Notes under the pieces: generated by a model
Seen by the model: the letters and a program-made list of their open reading frames with translations, nothing else
The model's database searches: none
What the model was told of the DNA's origin: nothing
Position numbers and translations under genes: made by a program
Source: Planctomycetota bacterium
Lineage (GTDB): Bacteria > Planctomycetota > SZUA-567
Direction of reading: 5' to 3'
DNA length: 41,401 nucleotides
Assembly (NCBI GenBank): GCA_020060765.1
Contig: JAGUZQ010000029.1
Coordinates: 1-41,401, forward strand
Part shown: positions 30,524-38,916 of the stretch, in pieces
Layout of the letters: every line of letters begins with the position of its first letter
How positions within the stretch are numbered: the stretch's first letter is position 1

Positions 30524-31942
30524 ATGAAACACGATTACGATCTGATCTGCATCGGCCTGGGGCCGGCGGGGATGGCGGTGTCGATCATGGGCTCGGAAAT
30601 GGGGCTCAAGGTCTGCGCCATTGAAAAGCACAATGTCGGCGGCGAGTGCATGAACGTGGGTTGCATCCCCAGCAAGGCGCTTCTGCGCATCGCCAAAACA
30701 CGGGCGATGTTTGACAAACTGGCGAAATACGAACTGGCCGACGCCCCCAAACCGGACGTCAAAAATCCGTTCGGGCGTATCGCGGAACACCTCAAATTCA
30801 TTTCCGACAAAAAGACCATGGGCATGTTCAAGAAAGTGGACATGGTCTACCAACAGGGAGCGGCTGAGTTCGTCGATCCGCATACGGTCAAGGTCGGCGA
30901 GAAAAACTATAGCGCGCAACGGATTTTCATCTGCGCCGGAACCCGTCCGGAAGCGCCGGACTTTCCCGGCATCCAAAATATCGATTACCTCACCAACGAA
31001 AACATGTTCAAGTTGGATAAGGTTCCGGCCAGTATGATCGTGGCTGGAGGCGGAGCGATTGCTTGTGAAATGGCGCAGGCGTTTTCGCGCCTCGGCTGCA
31101 AAGTGACTATGATTATCCGGGGGCCTCGGCTGATGTGGCGGGAGTGCCGGGGCGCAATCGACATTCTCGAACAGACTCTGGAGAAGGAAGGCGTCGCCAT
31201 TTTGCGCGACCAGAAGCCGGTGGACTTTGCCAAAAACACCGCTGGGCTGGTGGTGATGAAAACAGATAAAGGCGCGGAAATCGTAGCGGAAAAAGTTCTG
31301 CTGGCGGCGGGGCGGCGGTACGACTTTTCCGACATGAAACCGGAAAACGCGGGAATCTCCCTGACCGACAAGGGCGCGTTCCGGGTGGATAAATATCTGC
31401 GAACGTCGCAGCGACACATTTATGCCTGCGGCGACTGCAACGGTTTCGCGCAGTTTTCCCACGCGGCGATGCACCAGGGCATGATCGCGCTCATGAACAG
31501 CATGTCGCCGTGGCCGTTCAAGCAGGATTACCGCAAGTTCGTGGTGCCGTGGACAGTCTTCACGGAGCCGCAGATTTCGCAGGTGGGGCCGCGCGAGACG
31601 TGGCTGGCGGAACATAACGTAAAATTCGAGGCAATCGAGGTGAAATACGGCGATTATGGCGCGGCGATTGCTGAGAATGTAGAGACAGGCTTTATCCGCG
31701 CACTGGTCAGTCCTACCGGGCGCATCTATGCCGCGACGATTATCGGCGAAGGCTCGGGAGAGATGATTAACGAGTGGGCGCTGGCGGTGCAGAAAAAGAT
31801 CAGGATGCACGATATAATGATGTTGCAGCATTCGTTCCCGACGATGGGCTTCCTGACCAAGCGAGTGTCTGAAACGTGGATGATGGGGAAGATGAAGTCG
31901 GAGACTTTGCAGAAAATATGCAGATTTATGTTCCGGCTTTAA
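30524..31942 (+). CDS. FAD pyridine-nucleotide-disulfide oxidoreductase, lipoamide-dehydrogenase-like
   Basis: A 472-residue flavoprotein. The FAD motif is DLICIGLGPAGMAVSIMGSE, the redox disulfide is GGECMNVGCIPSK (Cys42 and Cys47), and the NAD(P)H-binding motif is VAGGGAIACEMAQAFSRLG. The C-terminal interface normally carries the His-Glu acid-base pair in an HxHPT(x)SE motif. Here it reads LQHSFPTMGF, so the catalytic His is Phe438 and the Glu is absent. It may therefore not reduce free disulfides in the usual way, and may instead pass NAD(P)H electrons to an iron protein such as rubredoxin. It starts at ATG after GGAG and is followed 20 bp later by the permease gene. Mercuric-reductase-like activity is an alternative. 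Confidence 0.85.
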   Translation: MKHDYDLICIGLGPAGMAVSIMGSEMGLKVCAIEKHNVGGECMNVGCIPSKALLRIAKTRAMFDKLAKYELADAPKPDVKNPFGRIAEHLKFISDKKTMGMFKKVDMVYQQGAAEFVDPHTVKVGEKNYSAQRIFICAGTRPEAPDFPGIQNIDYLTNENMFKLDKVPASMIVAGGGAIACEMAQAFSRLGCKVTMIIRGPRLMWRECRGAIDILEQTLEKEGVAILRDQKPVDFAKNTAGLVVMKTDKGAEIVAEKVLLAAGRRYDFSDMKPENAGISLTDKGAFRVDKYLRTSQRHIYACGDCNGFAQFSHAAMHQGMIALMNSMSPWPFKQDYRKFVVPWTVFTEPQISQVGPRETWLAEHNVKFEAIEVKYGDYGAAIAENVETGFIRALVSPTGRIYAATIIGEGSGEMINEWALAVQKKIRMHDIMMLQHSFPTMGFLTKRVSETWMMGKMKSETLQKICRFMFRL

Positions 31943-31962
31943 AATAGATTGGCGGTGCTGCC

Positions 31963-33210
31963 ATGTACGAAGCCGCGAGGGAAATCATAATTCAAAGCTG
32001 GCTGGTGCTGGGCCAGATGTCGCCGTATCTGCTGTTCGGGTTTCTGGTGGCGGGAATTCTGTCGGTTTGGATTTCTCCTGAATTAGTAGAACGGCATCTG
32101 GGCGGGCATAGCTTGTGGGCGGTGTGCAAGGCGTCGCTGTTCGGGGTGCCGCTGCCGCTGTGCTCGTGCGGGGTGATTCCGGTGGCGGCGTCTCTGCGGC
32201 GGCACGGAGCCAGCCGCGCGGCGACGACTTCGTTTCTTTTGTCTACTCCCCAGACTGGGGTGGATTCCATTGCCGTAACCTACGCGCTGCTGGGGCCGGT
32301 GTTTGCGATCTTCCGGCCGGTGACTGCTTTTCTTACGGGTTTGCTGGGCGGCGCGCTGGTGCATTTTTTCGGGGAAGAAGAGATAGCTGAATCCGAAAAA
32401 ACCGCGTCAGTCTGTACGGATTCCTGTTGCGATAAAAAAGGCAAAAAGAATAATATCCGGCAGGCGCTACGGTACGGGTTCGTGACCTTGCCCAAGGATA
32501 TCGGCGGCGCGCTGCTGGCGGGCGTGGCGATTGCGGGATTAATTTCGGCGCTGGTTCCGGCGCAGAGTCTGTCGGCATATCTCGGCGGCGGGATCGGCTC
32601 GATTGTGCTGCTGATGCTGGCTGGGGTGCCGATCTATGTCTGCGCGACGGCGTCGATTCCGATTGCGGTGGGCTTCATGCACTTCGGGGCGAGCCCCGGC
32701 GCGGCGCTGGCTTTTCTGATTGCGGGGCCAGCTACCAACGCCGCGACTATCGCCACGATCTGGCGGGTGATGGGAAGGAAAACGGCTGTCATCTATCTGT
32801 TGACTGTCGCCTTCAGCGCGGTCGGCTGCGGATTGCTGTTCGACTGGCTGTATCCACTGGCTCTGAGTGCTCTGCCTGCCATGCACGAACACCAGCACGA
32901 GGCGAGCGGGTTTTATTATGATCTGGCGGCGGTGGCTTTGCTGTTAGTGGTGGCATATTCATACTTCTCTGAACGCGGGGAAAGCCAGGGGGAGGAAGTG
33001 GCGGGAGATAAAACTGTTTTGAAAATCTCCGGCATGACCTGCGCGCATTGCGTTGAAGGCGTGAGAAAGGCCTTGGCCGCTTGCGGCGGGGTAAATGGCG
33101 TAAACGTGAACCTGTCGGCAGGCACGGCGGAAATCGGCGGGAAAAATCTGCAAGCCGACGAACTGACGCAAGCGGTGGCGCGCGCCGGGTACGAAGCAAA
33201 AATCATCTGA
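31963..33210 (+). CDS. Cu/Zn-efflux-type permease with C-terminal HMA domain (SO_0444-like)
   Basis: A 415-residue membrane protein of the DUF318/ArsP-like permease group, closest in layout to the SO_0444 family of copper/zinc exporters. The hallmark segment PLPLCSCGVIPVAASLRRHG lies at about 60-80 and is echoed by later small-residue helices (AGPATNAATIATIWRVMG). A Cys-rich loop (CTDSCCDKKGKK) and a His-rich loop (MHEHQHEA) may bind metal. The tail is a heavy-metal-associated domain, VLKISGMTCAHCVEG, with a MxCxxC metal site. The start is ATG with no strong ribosome site (GGCGGTG). It sits between the flavoprotein and flavodiiron genes with gaps of 20 and 10 bp, so it is in that operon. Confidence 0.82.
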   Translation: MYEAAREIIIQSWLVLGQMSPYLLFGFLVAGILSVWISPELVERHLGGHSLWAVCKASLFGVPLPLCSCGVIPVAASLRRHGASRAATTSFLLSTPQTGVDSIAVTYALLGPVFAIFRPVTAFLTGLLGGALVHFFGEEEIAESEKTASVCTDSCCDKKGKKNNIRQALRYGFVTLPKDIGGALLAGVAIAGLISALVPAQSLSAYLGGGIGSIVLLMLAGVPIYVCATASIPIAVGFMHFGASPGAALAFLIAGPATNAATIATIWRVMGRKTAVIYLLTVAFSAVGCGLLFDWLYPLALSALPAMHEHQHEASGFYYDLAAVALLLVVAYSYFSERGESQGEEVAGDKTVLKISGMTCAHCVEGVRKALAACGGVNGVNVNLSAGTAEIGGKNLQADELTQAVARAGYEAKII

Positions 33211-33220
33211 AAGGCATGAA

Positions 33221-34408
33221 ATGAACACGACATTGAAACCGAATATCGACTGGGTCGGCTACGTGGACTGGAACGTGCGGGACTTTCACAGCTACGAAAC
33301 CGCGCGCGGCGCGACCTATAATTCCTATCTAGTGCGCGACCAGAAAACGGCGCTGATCGATACGGTGAAAAAACCGTATGCGAAATATCTCATGGATAAC
33401 GTCTCGGCGCTGACCGACCTGAAAAAAATCGATTACATCATTGCCAATCACGCCGAACCGGATCACGCCGGCTCCCTGCCGTTCGCGGCGGCGTGGTGTC
33501 CCAACGCGACGATTGTCTGCACGGAAAAATGCAAGGATATCCTGTCGAGCTACAACGACACTTCCGGCTGGAAATGGCAGGTGGTGAAGACCGGCGACAG
33601 TATCTCTCTGGGCGCGCGCACGCTGACGTTTATCGAAACTCCGATGGTGCATTGGCCGGAGTCGATGTTTACCTACGTGCCGGAGGAAAAGCTGCTGTTT
33701 TCAATGGACGCTTTCGGCCAGCACTTCGCCTCGGCTCAGCGCTTCGACGACGAGGTCGATCTCTCCGTCATCCTGGAGGAAGCGAAAACCTATTACGCCA
33801 ACATCGTGATGCTGTACGGGAAACAGATCGCGCGCGTGCTTGAGGCGGCCTCGAAACTGGACATTGAAATGATCGCTCCCGCCCACGGGGTGATCTGGCG
33901 CAGCAATATTGATAAAATCATTGCGGTGTATAGGAAGTGGGTGGTGTGCCAGGCTGTGCCGAAAGTGCTGGTGGTGTACGATTCGATGTGGGAAAGCACC
34001 AAGCGCATGGGCGAGGCGATTGTCGAGGGCGCGTCGCAGGCGGGAGCGGAGGCGAAGCTTTTGTACGCGCGCGCGACCGGCCTGACGCAAATCGCGACCG
34101 AGTCGCTGGACGCGGCGGCCTTCGCGTTCGGCAGTTCCACTCTCAACCAGGACATGATGCCGATGATGGCCGCGACCCTGACTTATCTGCGCGGATTGAA
34201 ACCGACCGGCAAGGCGGCGTTCGCCTTCGGCAGCACCGGCTGGGGCAAGGGCGGCGCGGAAGCGGTGGACGAATTCATCAAGACCATGAAAATGGATATT
34301 CTGCGCGAACCGCTGAAATGCAAGTGGCTCCCGGATGGCAAGGTGCTGGCCGAGTGCCGCGAGGCGGGAAAGCTGCTGGCGGAGCGGGCGTTGAAAGTTA
34401 CTGGTTAG
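33221..34408 (+). CDS. fprA: Flavodiiron protein (A-type flavoprotein, FprA)
   Basis: A 395-residue cytoplasmic oxygen (or nitric oxide) reductase. The beta-lactamase-like diiron domain has His77-x-Glu79-x-Asp81-His82 (ANHAEPDHAGS), His144 (HWPESMF), Asp163 (SMDAFGQHF) and His222 (IAPAHGVIW), all ligands present. The flavodoxin domain with FMN follows from about residue 250 (VVYDSMWESTKRMGEA). There is no fused rubredoxin, so it needs one in trans; a rubredoxin gene lies about 600 bp downstream. It starts after AAAGG, 10 bp from the permease stop. Four-electron reduction of oxygen to water fits the anaerobic defence set. Confidence 0.95.
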   Translation: MNTTLKPNIDWVGYVDWNVRDFHSYETARGATYNSYLVRDQKTALIDTVKKPYAKYLMDNVSALTDLKKIDYIIANHAEPDHAGSLPFAAAWCPNATIVCTEKCKDILSSYNDTSGWKWQVVKTGDSISLGARTLTFIETPMVHWPESMFTYVPEEKLLFSMDAFGQHFASAQRFDDEVDLSVILEEAKTYYANIVMLYGKQIARVLEAASKLDIEMIAPAHGVIWRSNIDKIIAVYRKWVVCQAVPKVLVVYDSMWESTKRMGEAIVEGASQAGAEAKLLYARATGLTQIATESLDAAAFAFGSSTLNQDMMPMMAATLTYLRGLKPTGKAAFAFGSTGWGKGGAEAVDEFIKTMKMDILREPLKCKWLPDGKVLAECREAGKLLAERALKVTG

Positions 34409-34469
34409 TTTTCCGGCATTTGCGCCGTCGCGCATCTGCCTAGTAAAATTGGGCAAACGGAGGAAAAGC

Positions 34470-34991
34470 ATGTTAAGCAAAAAGATATTGAAAGCCTTGA
34501 ACGAGCAGATTACCAAGGAACTGTATTCGAGCTACCTGTACTTGCAGATGGCGGCATGGTTCGACCACAACACCTTGCCCGGGTTCGCCAACTGGATGAA
34601 AGTGCAGGCGCAGGAAGAGACGGCGCATGCGATGATCTTTTACAACTACGTGAGCGAGCGCGGCGGATTGATTGATCTCGGCGCTATAGACAAGCCGACC
34701 TCGGGCTACAAGACTGCGAAGGATATTTTCGCGAAAACCTGCGAGCACGAAAGCCTCGTGACCTCGTCGATTAACAATATCATGTCCCTGGCCATCGAGG
34801 AAAAGGATTACGCCACCAAGGCGCGGCTGGACTGGTTTATTTCCGAACAGGTGGAGGAAGAGGCCAACGCCGCCGAACTTCTGGGCAAAATTACCCGGAT
34901 CGGCGAGGAAGGCAACGCCATTTTCATGCTGGACAAGGATCTGGCCACACGGGTATTTGTCACACCCGCACCGCTGATGCCTGGGGCATAG
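34470..34991 (+). CDS. ftnA: Bacterial non-heme ferritin
   Basis: A 173-residue iron-storage protein forming a 24-subunit cage. Ferroxidase residues are visible: Glu17 ([10 protein letters not shown]), Glu50 and His53 ([10 protein letters not shown]), then later acidic helices ([20 protein letters not shown]). The start is the ATG at 34470 after GGAGGAAAAGC; a longer TTG reading from 34449 would place the ribosome site inside the gene. It oxidises ferrous iron with oxygen or peroxide and stores it, limiting Fenton chemistry. It follows the flavodiiron gene by about 60 bp and precedes rubredoxin, so all three may be co-expressed. Confidence 0.96.
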   Translation: MLSKKILKALNEQITKELYSSYLYLQMAAWFDHNTLPGFANWMKVQAQEETAHAMIFYNYVSERGGLIDLGAIDKPTSGYKTAKDIFAKTCEHESLVTSSINNIMSLAIEEKDYATKARLDWFISEQVEEEANAAELLGKITRIGEEGNAIFMLDKDLATRVFVTPAPLMPGA

Positions 34992-35025
34992 CGGCAGGAG
35001 TGTATTTTTTTTCGGAGGGACGAGT

Positions 35026-35184
35026 ATGAAGTACATCTGCGACGTGTGCGGTTGGGAATACGATCCGGCGGTGGGCGACCCCGATGGCGACATTGAGCCG
35101 GGCACCAAGTTCGCGGATCTGCCGGACGACTGGTGCTGTCCCGAATGCGGCGTGGGCAAGGACGAGTTTTCGCCGGTGGACTGA
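35026..35184 (+). CDS. Rubredoxin
   Basis: A 52-residue one-iron electron carrier. The two binding loops are typical: [12 protein letters not shown] with Cys5 and Cys8, and [15 protein letters not shown], in which Cys38 and Cys41 complete the Fe(Cys)4 site and the extra Cys37 replaces the usual Val. Length and spacing match class I rubredoxins. The ATG follows GGAGGG by 6 bases. A good terminator comes after it, so it ends the oxygen-defence island. It is the expected donor to the flavodiiron protein, rubrerythrin and superoxide reductase encoded upstream. The extra Cys next to the ligand pair is unusual but probably harmless. Confidence 0.95.
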   Translation: MKYICDVCGWEYDPAVGDPDGDIEPGTKFADLPDDWCCPECGVGKDEFSPVD

Positions 35185-35215
35185 CTGTCGTCGCAACCAT
35201 TAAAACCATGCTTCG

Positions 35216-35259
35216 GCCTCTGCCGCTCCTGTCGAAAGGAATGGCGGGGGCTTTTTTTT
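35216..35259 (+). terminator. Terminator at the end of the defence island
   Basis: A 9-bp stem with two G-T pairs, GCCTCTGCC/GGCGGGGGC, with a small inner CCT/AGG pairing, is followed by eight T residues. It lies 31 bp after the rubredoxin stop. The T-run leads straight into word-array island E7. Confidence 0.85.
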
Positions 35260-35384
35260 AGTCTCCAGTTGACAGTCTCCAGTCTCCAGTTTTTGTAGTA
35301 CAAGTCGTTGGAATGGAATAACGGAACCAGTTTTCTTTCCGTGCGAAATAAACTTTCGAAAACCAATACTGGGGACTGGAGACT
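35260..35384. repeat. Word-array island E7 (AGTCTCC)
   Basis: The left array (35260-35290) has AGTCTCCAGT, AGTCTCC and AGTCTCCAGT words. The right array (35368-35384) is inverted, ACTGGGGACTGGAGACT. The spacer is about 77 bp. Single AGTCTCCAG words also start inside the stop codons at 25659 and 41141. It lies between the defence-island terminator and the convergent amidase gene. Confidence 0.8.
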
Positions 35385-35415
35385 TGCGGTGTTTTCGCGA
35401 AAAATGACGAAGAAC

Positions 35416-36084
35416 CTACTGTTTGCGCGCGCGGACGATTGCCTCTACCGGGAGGTAGGTGCCGGGGCAGACTGTGTTCTGGTTTTTCATCTGGCGGTGC
35501 CCTGCCACGCGGCTTTCCGGCAGCGAGGTTGTCTCCAGCAGAAAATTGAGCAGCGCCTTGAGCGAGGCGATCTGTTTGGGAGTGGGCAGGTAATTCTCGA
35601 AATCCCCCACCAGGCCGATGCCGAGGGCGATGTGGTTGTCGTCTCCGTGGAGGTGGCCGCCGTCGAGCTGTTTCCGCCAGCGTTCGCCGACGGAAACCTC
35701 GCCGTCGCCCGCGCCGTTGCCATTGCCGATGACAAAGTGGTAGGCGAGGCCGTTTTCCATGCTTTTCACGTCGCGGTGGTATTTGTCGAAAGCTTCGGCG
35801 TTGCCCGCGACGGTGCCGCTGTGGTGGATCACGATCCATTGCCAGCGGTTGGAAAGGCAGGAGGGAGTCCAGTCCGGGCTGGGCTTCGCAGGCGGGGTCG
35901 TCTGAATCAGTTTCAGCAGCGCTTCCATATCAGGTTTGATCCGGGACGGCCGCAGCGTTGGAGGCGGGTTTTTCTGCGGCAGGGTTTCCGGCAGGAACAG
36001 GCGCGCCACGCCCCAACCGGTCAGTGCGATAAAGATCAAGACCGCGATAGTATCGAAAAATCCGGAACTTCTGCTTTCAGCCAT
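35416..36084 (-). CDS. PGRP/amidase_2-type N-acetylmuramoyl-L-alanine amidase, membrane-anchored
   Basis: A 222-residue protein with one N-terminal membrane helix (about 10-30) and a linker rich in Pro to about 75. The zinc amidase domain follows: VIHHSGT with His87/His88, KSMENGLAYHFVIGNG, a core IGLVGDFENYLPT, and AGHRQMKNQNTVCPG with His196 and Cys206. In T7-lysozyme-like enzymes zinc is held by two His and one Cys, and all three are present here. It would cut the amide between muramic acid and the peptide in the periplasm, for wall recycling or remodelling. Its stop is 32 bp beyond island E7. It may share a transcript with the lipoprotein gene upstream, 21 bp away. Confidence 0.88.
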   Translation of the reverse strand: MAESRSSGFFDTIAVLIFIALTGWGVARLFLPETLPQKNPPPTLRPSRIKPDMEALLKLIQTTPPAKPSPDWTPSCLSNRWQWIVIHHSGTVAGNAEAFDKYHRDVKSMENGLAYHFVIGNGNGAGDGEVSVGERWRKQLDGGHLHGDDNHIALGIGLVGDFENYLPTPKQIASLKALLNFLLETTSLPESRVAGHRQMKNQNTVCPGTYLPVEAIVRARKQ

Positions 36085-36105
36085 TTTTTCCGCCGTGGTT
36101 AGACC

Positions 36106-36438
36106 TCACTCCACCTGTCCCGCGATCGGATGCACCCATTGCTCCTTGGGCTGTTCCGGCTTGGGGTCGTCCTCGTCCCGTTCCAGAACTTCAACTACGA
36201 TCAGCCGGTACAGGAACACGCTGCCGGTGGGATAGACCAGTTCCTCGGAACCTGTTTTGATGCCCTTGCCGAGGATGACATATTCCGGGTCGCCGATGGT
36301 CTTGATCACCTTGGCCAGCGTCCAGTCTTTCTGCACCTTATCGACCTTGCCTTTGTTGGGGTTGAACGAGTCCATCTGGCACCCGGCGAAGGCGCAGAAC
36401 ACCAGCAGGCAGAAAAAAAGTTTAAACTTTCCGTTCAT
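36106..36438 (-). CDS. Small lipoprotein, possibly BamE/SmpA-like
   Basis: A 110-residue protein with a type-II signal peptide (FFCLLVFCAFAGC), lipidated Cys20 followed by Gln. The mature part contains WTLAKVIKTIGDPEYVILGK and YPTGSVFLYRLIVVEV, a pattern like the small SmpA/BamE-type fold in which a helix containing a Gly-Asp-Pro turn precedes beta strands. Length also fits. The C-terminal tail is acidic (ERDEDDPKPEQ). I am not certain of family membership. It is the gene before the membrane amidase on the same strand, so an envelope role is likely. Confidence 0.6.
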   Translation of the reverse strand: MNGKFKLFFCLLVFCAFAGCQMDSFNPNKGKVDKVQKDWTLAKVIKTIGDPEYVILGKGIKTGSEELVYPTGSVFLYRLIVVEVLERDEDDPKPEQPKEQWVHPIAGQVE

Positions 36439-36498
36439 TGTTGACTCCTGAATAAAATCCCGCCGCGCGGTTTTCCGATTCCGATAATGTGGAGTTGT

Positions 36499-36966
<468 letters not shown>

Positions 36967-37012
36967 GTAGATGTTCTCCGACCGTGGAATTAGTTGGCGC
37001 TGTTTGGTTAAA

Positions 37013-37149
37013 GGGACTAAGGCGCTAAGGGACTAGGGGACTAAGATTCTGGTCGGTGATTTCACCGACTGATGTACTTTTCCGCAAACAGAGATTACAG
37101 GAGCCAACTTTCGCAATAAATGTCTTCTTCCCTTAGTCCCCTAGTCCCT
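37013..37149. repeat. Word-array island E4 (GGGACTAAG)
   Basis: The left array (37013-37045) is GGGACTAAG, GCGCTAA, GGGACTAG, GGGACTAAG. The right array (37131-37149) is inverted, CCTTAGTCCCCTAGTCCCTA. The spacer is about 85 bp and includes the palindrome GGTCGGTGATTTCACCGACT (37061-37080) not present in E1-E3. It lies between divergent genes. Bases 37150-37396 hold no other gene I can support, though an in-frame ATG at 37232 could extend the next gene. Confidence 0.82.
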
Positions 37150-37396
37150 AAATCGCCATTTTCACAACCCTCCGCCTCCTGAATGATATTAATGCAGGCG
37201 GGCGGGAGCAAGAGGATTATCGGACGGCGATATGTTCCGGATATTTTCCGAAAGGAATGCCGGTTTCAACGCAAGTGGGAAAGGTGGCGCAGGCGCGCGT
37301 TTCCCTGCTAAAGGAAAGCGTGTTCTGGTCGAAAATCTATACTGTAACGGGGATTGTCATGCCTGGCGGGGGATGCCGGGGGAAAGGGGTCGTTTC

Positions 37397-38326
37397 ATGT
37401 CGCGGCGCTCTGCCAGGGACATAGAAACCGAGCACGGATTTGCACGGCGCGCGACCGCGTTCTGTCTGCGGTTGACTGTCGTGTGCCTGCTGCGGTCGCT
37501 GCCTCTGCTGCTGATTTTCGGCGGCGTGGCTTATGGCGCGGTCTCGCTCTGGCAGGCGGGGATCGCCGATGAACGTTTCATGATCCGCGGCGACACTCTT
37601 TCGCTGTCTCTGCCCAGCCGCCTGTCAGCGGAAGCTGTCTATAAAATCGAGGAACTGGGCAAATTTCCCCGCCCCCGCAGCATTCTCGATCCTTTCCTGC
37701 TTACCGATCTGCGTGCGAAATACGAGGCCAGCCCCTGGGTGCGGCAGGTCTGCCAGCTGAAGCGCGTTTATCCCGACCGGCTGGCGGTGGAGTTCGTATT
37801 GCGGATGCCGGTGGCCCAGGTGAAGTCATACATCACGCCGGAGCGGTGTTTCTACTGGCAGGTCGACGATACCGGGATGCAACTGCCACTGACCAGCAGT
37901 TCCCAGCCGGTTCCGGGACTGGTCGTGGTGGAAGGTTCTACCCGCAACGCTCTCAGCCGCCATCCCGGAGCAGGCGCGAGCTGGAACGACCGCGGCGTGA
38001 AAGATGCTTTGGGAATATTGCAGACCCTGCGCGCCTCTCCGGTTTCCGAGGACTTGCACGTGAAGCGAGTGATCGTGCATACGGAGGTTTATCGCGACGT
38101 CGCCAGCAACCTGCATTCTCGCCGACCCCGCCTCGATATCGAGACCGACGAAGGCGTGCTGGTGCGGTGGGGCACTTTTAACGGTGGCGACCTCCCCGAC
38201 GAGGTGCTTAACGCCGAAAAGGTGGCGATGCTGCAGAATCTGGTGAATCGCGACCTGGCGAAAATCCCCGGCATTTGCCTGGATATCCGCACCCGCGTCC
38301 CCGGATTTCAATTCCAGAAGCAGTGA
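37397..38326 (+). CDS. POTRA-containing membrane protein, FtsQ/DivIB-like
   Basis: A 309-residue single-pass membrane protein. I choose the ATG at 37397, after GGAAAGGGG with 7 bases between; an earlier ATG (37232) adds a 55-residue tail of low-complexity sequence without a good ribosome site. The transmembrane helix is at about 29-50 (VVCLLRSLPLLLIFGGVAYG). A POTRA-like segment follows, ending PWVRQVCQLKRVYPDRLAVE, then a beta domain containing YWQVDDTGMQLPL, similar to FtsQ. FtsQ bridges divisome parts FtsL/FtsB, but the usual mur/ftsA/ftsZ neighbours are missing here, so it may be a displaced copy or another POTRA protein. It ends 4 bp before the convergent RsbW-like stop. Confidence 0.65.
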   Translation: MSRRSARDIETEHGFARRATAFCLRLTVVCLLRSLPLLLIFGGVAYGAVSLWQAGIADERFMIRGDTLSLSLPSRLSAEAVYKIEELGKFPRPRSILDPFLLTDLRAKYEASPWVRQVCQLKRVYPDRLAVEFVLRMPVAQVKSYITPERCFYWQVDDTGMQLPLTSSSQPVPGLVVVEGSTRNALSRHPGAGASWNDRGVKDALGILQTLRASPVSEDLHVKRVIVHTEVYRDVASNLHSRRPRLDIETDEGVLVRWGTFNGGDLPDEVLNAEKVAMLQNLVNRDLAKIPGICLDIRTRVPGFQFQKQ

Positions 38327-38330
38327 GCCG

Positions 38331-38741
38331 CTAAAATTCTACAGTGATGACGTTTTTGCCGTCGACATACTCGTACGACAGGGCTTTGGAGAGTTTTTTG
38401 ATCAGGTGGATGCCGAGGCCGCCGATGTCTCGCTCCTCGGCCGAAAGCTCGATATCCGGCTCCGGCGCGTCCAACAGCGGATCGAAGCGGAGGCCGTTGT
38501 CTTCGATAATCAAAGTGGCAAAGTCGGCTCCGGCTTCCGCCCTGACGCGGATCGATTTGCCAGACTTGCCCTTGTAGCCGTATTTGATCGTGTTGGTGGC
38601 GAATTCCTCGAAGGCGAGAGAGACGGCATAGGCCTTGTCAGCCGCCAGGCCGCGCTGCTCGAGAAACAACTCCAGTTCCCGCGCGGTGTCGCCCATGTCT
38701 TCCAGAGTGGAGGAAAAGGTTATTTCAATGCTGTCAGACAT
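38331..38741 (-). CDS. RsbW-like anti-sigma/serine kinase (HATPase)
   Basis: A 136-residue GHKL ATPase-fold kinase. The N box is LAFEEFATNTIKYGY, the G1 box EDNGLRFDPL and the G2 box DIGGLGIHLIKKL; all ATP-binding motifs are intact. Such kinases hold a partner in check and phosphorylate an antagonist of STAS type; the STAS gene is divergent, 175 bp away. The start follows GAACGGCC with no strong ribosome site. A possible promoter is at 38811-38839. The sigma factor or output partner is not in the window. RsbW-type proteins usually act in the cytoplasm as a partner switch. Confidence 0.88.
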   Translation of the reverse strand: MSDSIEITFSSTLEDMGDTARELELFLEQRGLAADKAYAVSLAFEEFATNTIKYGYKGKSGKSIRVRAEAGADFATLIIEDNGLRFDPLLDAPEPDIELSAEERDIGGLGIHLIKKLSKALSYEYVDGKNVITVEF

Positions 38742-38810
38742 AAGGCCGTTCTTTCCATGTCAACCTTGATCCGTCTGCCGTCTTGCGCAAATCCATTTTT
38801 TTACATTTGT

Positions 38811-38839
38811 AATATTTACCTTTTCTGCTATGTTGTCAA
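38811..38839 (-). promoter_or_regulatory. Possible promoter of the RsbW-like gene
   Basis: On the minus strand, TTGACA (38839-38834) is an exact -35 box, and after 17 bp AATATT (38816-38811) matches the -10 consensus at four of six positions. It is about 70 bp before the kinase start. No convincing promoter was found for the divergent STAS gene. Confidence 0.45.
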
Positions 38840-38916
38840 GAAACAATTCTCGTTTCTAGTCCGCGCCCCGGCGCGCGCGGATTTGTAACGATTCAGGCAT
38901 TAGCGGAGATAACAGC

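Noticed and set aside
35216..35259. Structured RNA or riboswitch after rubredoxin
   Set aside because: The stem with a T-run directly after a stop codon is fully explained as an intrinsic terminator.
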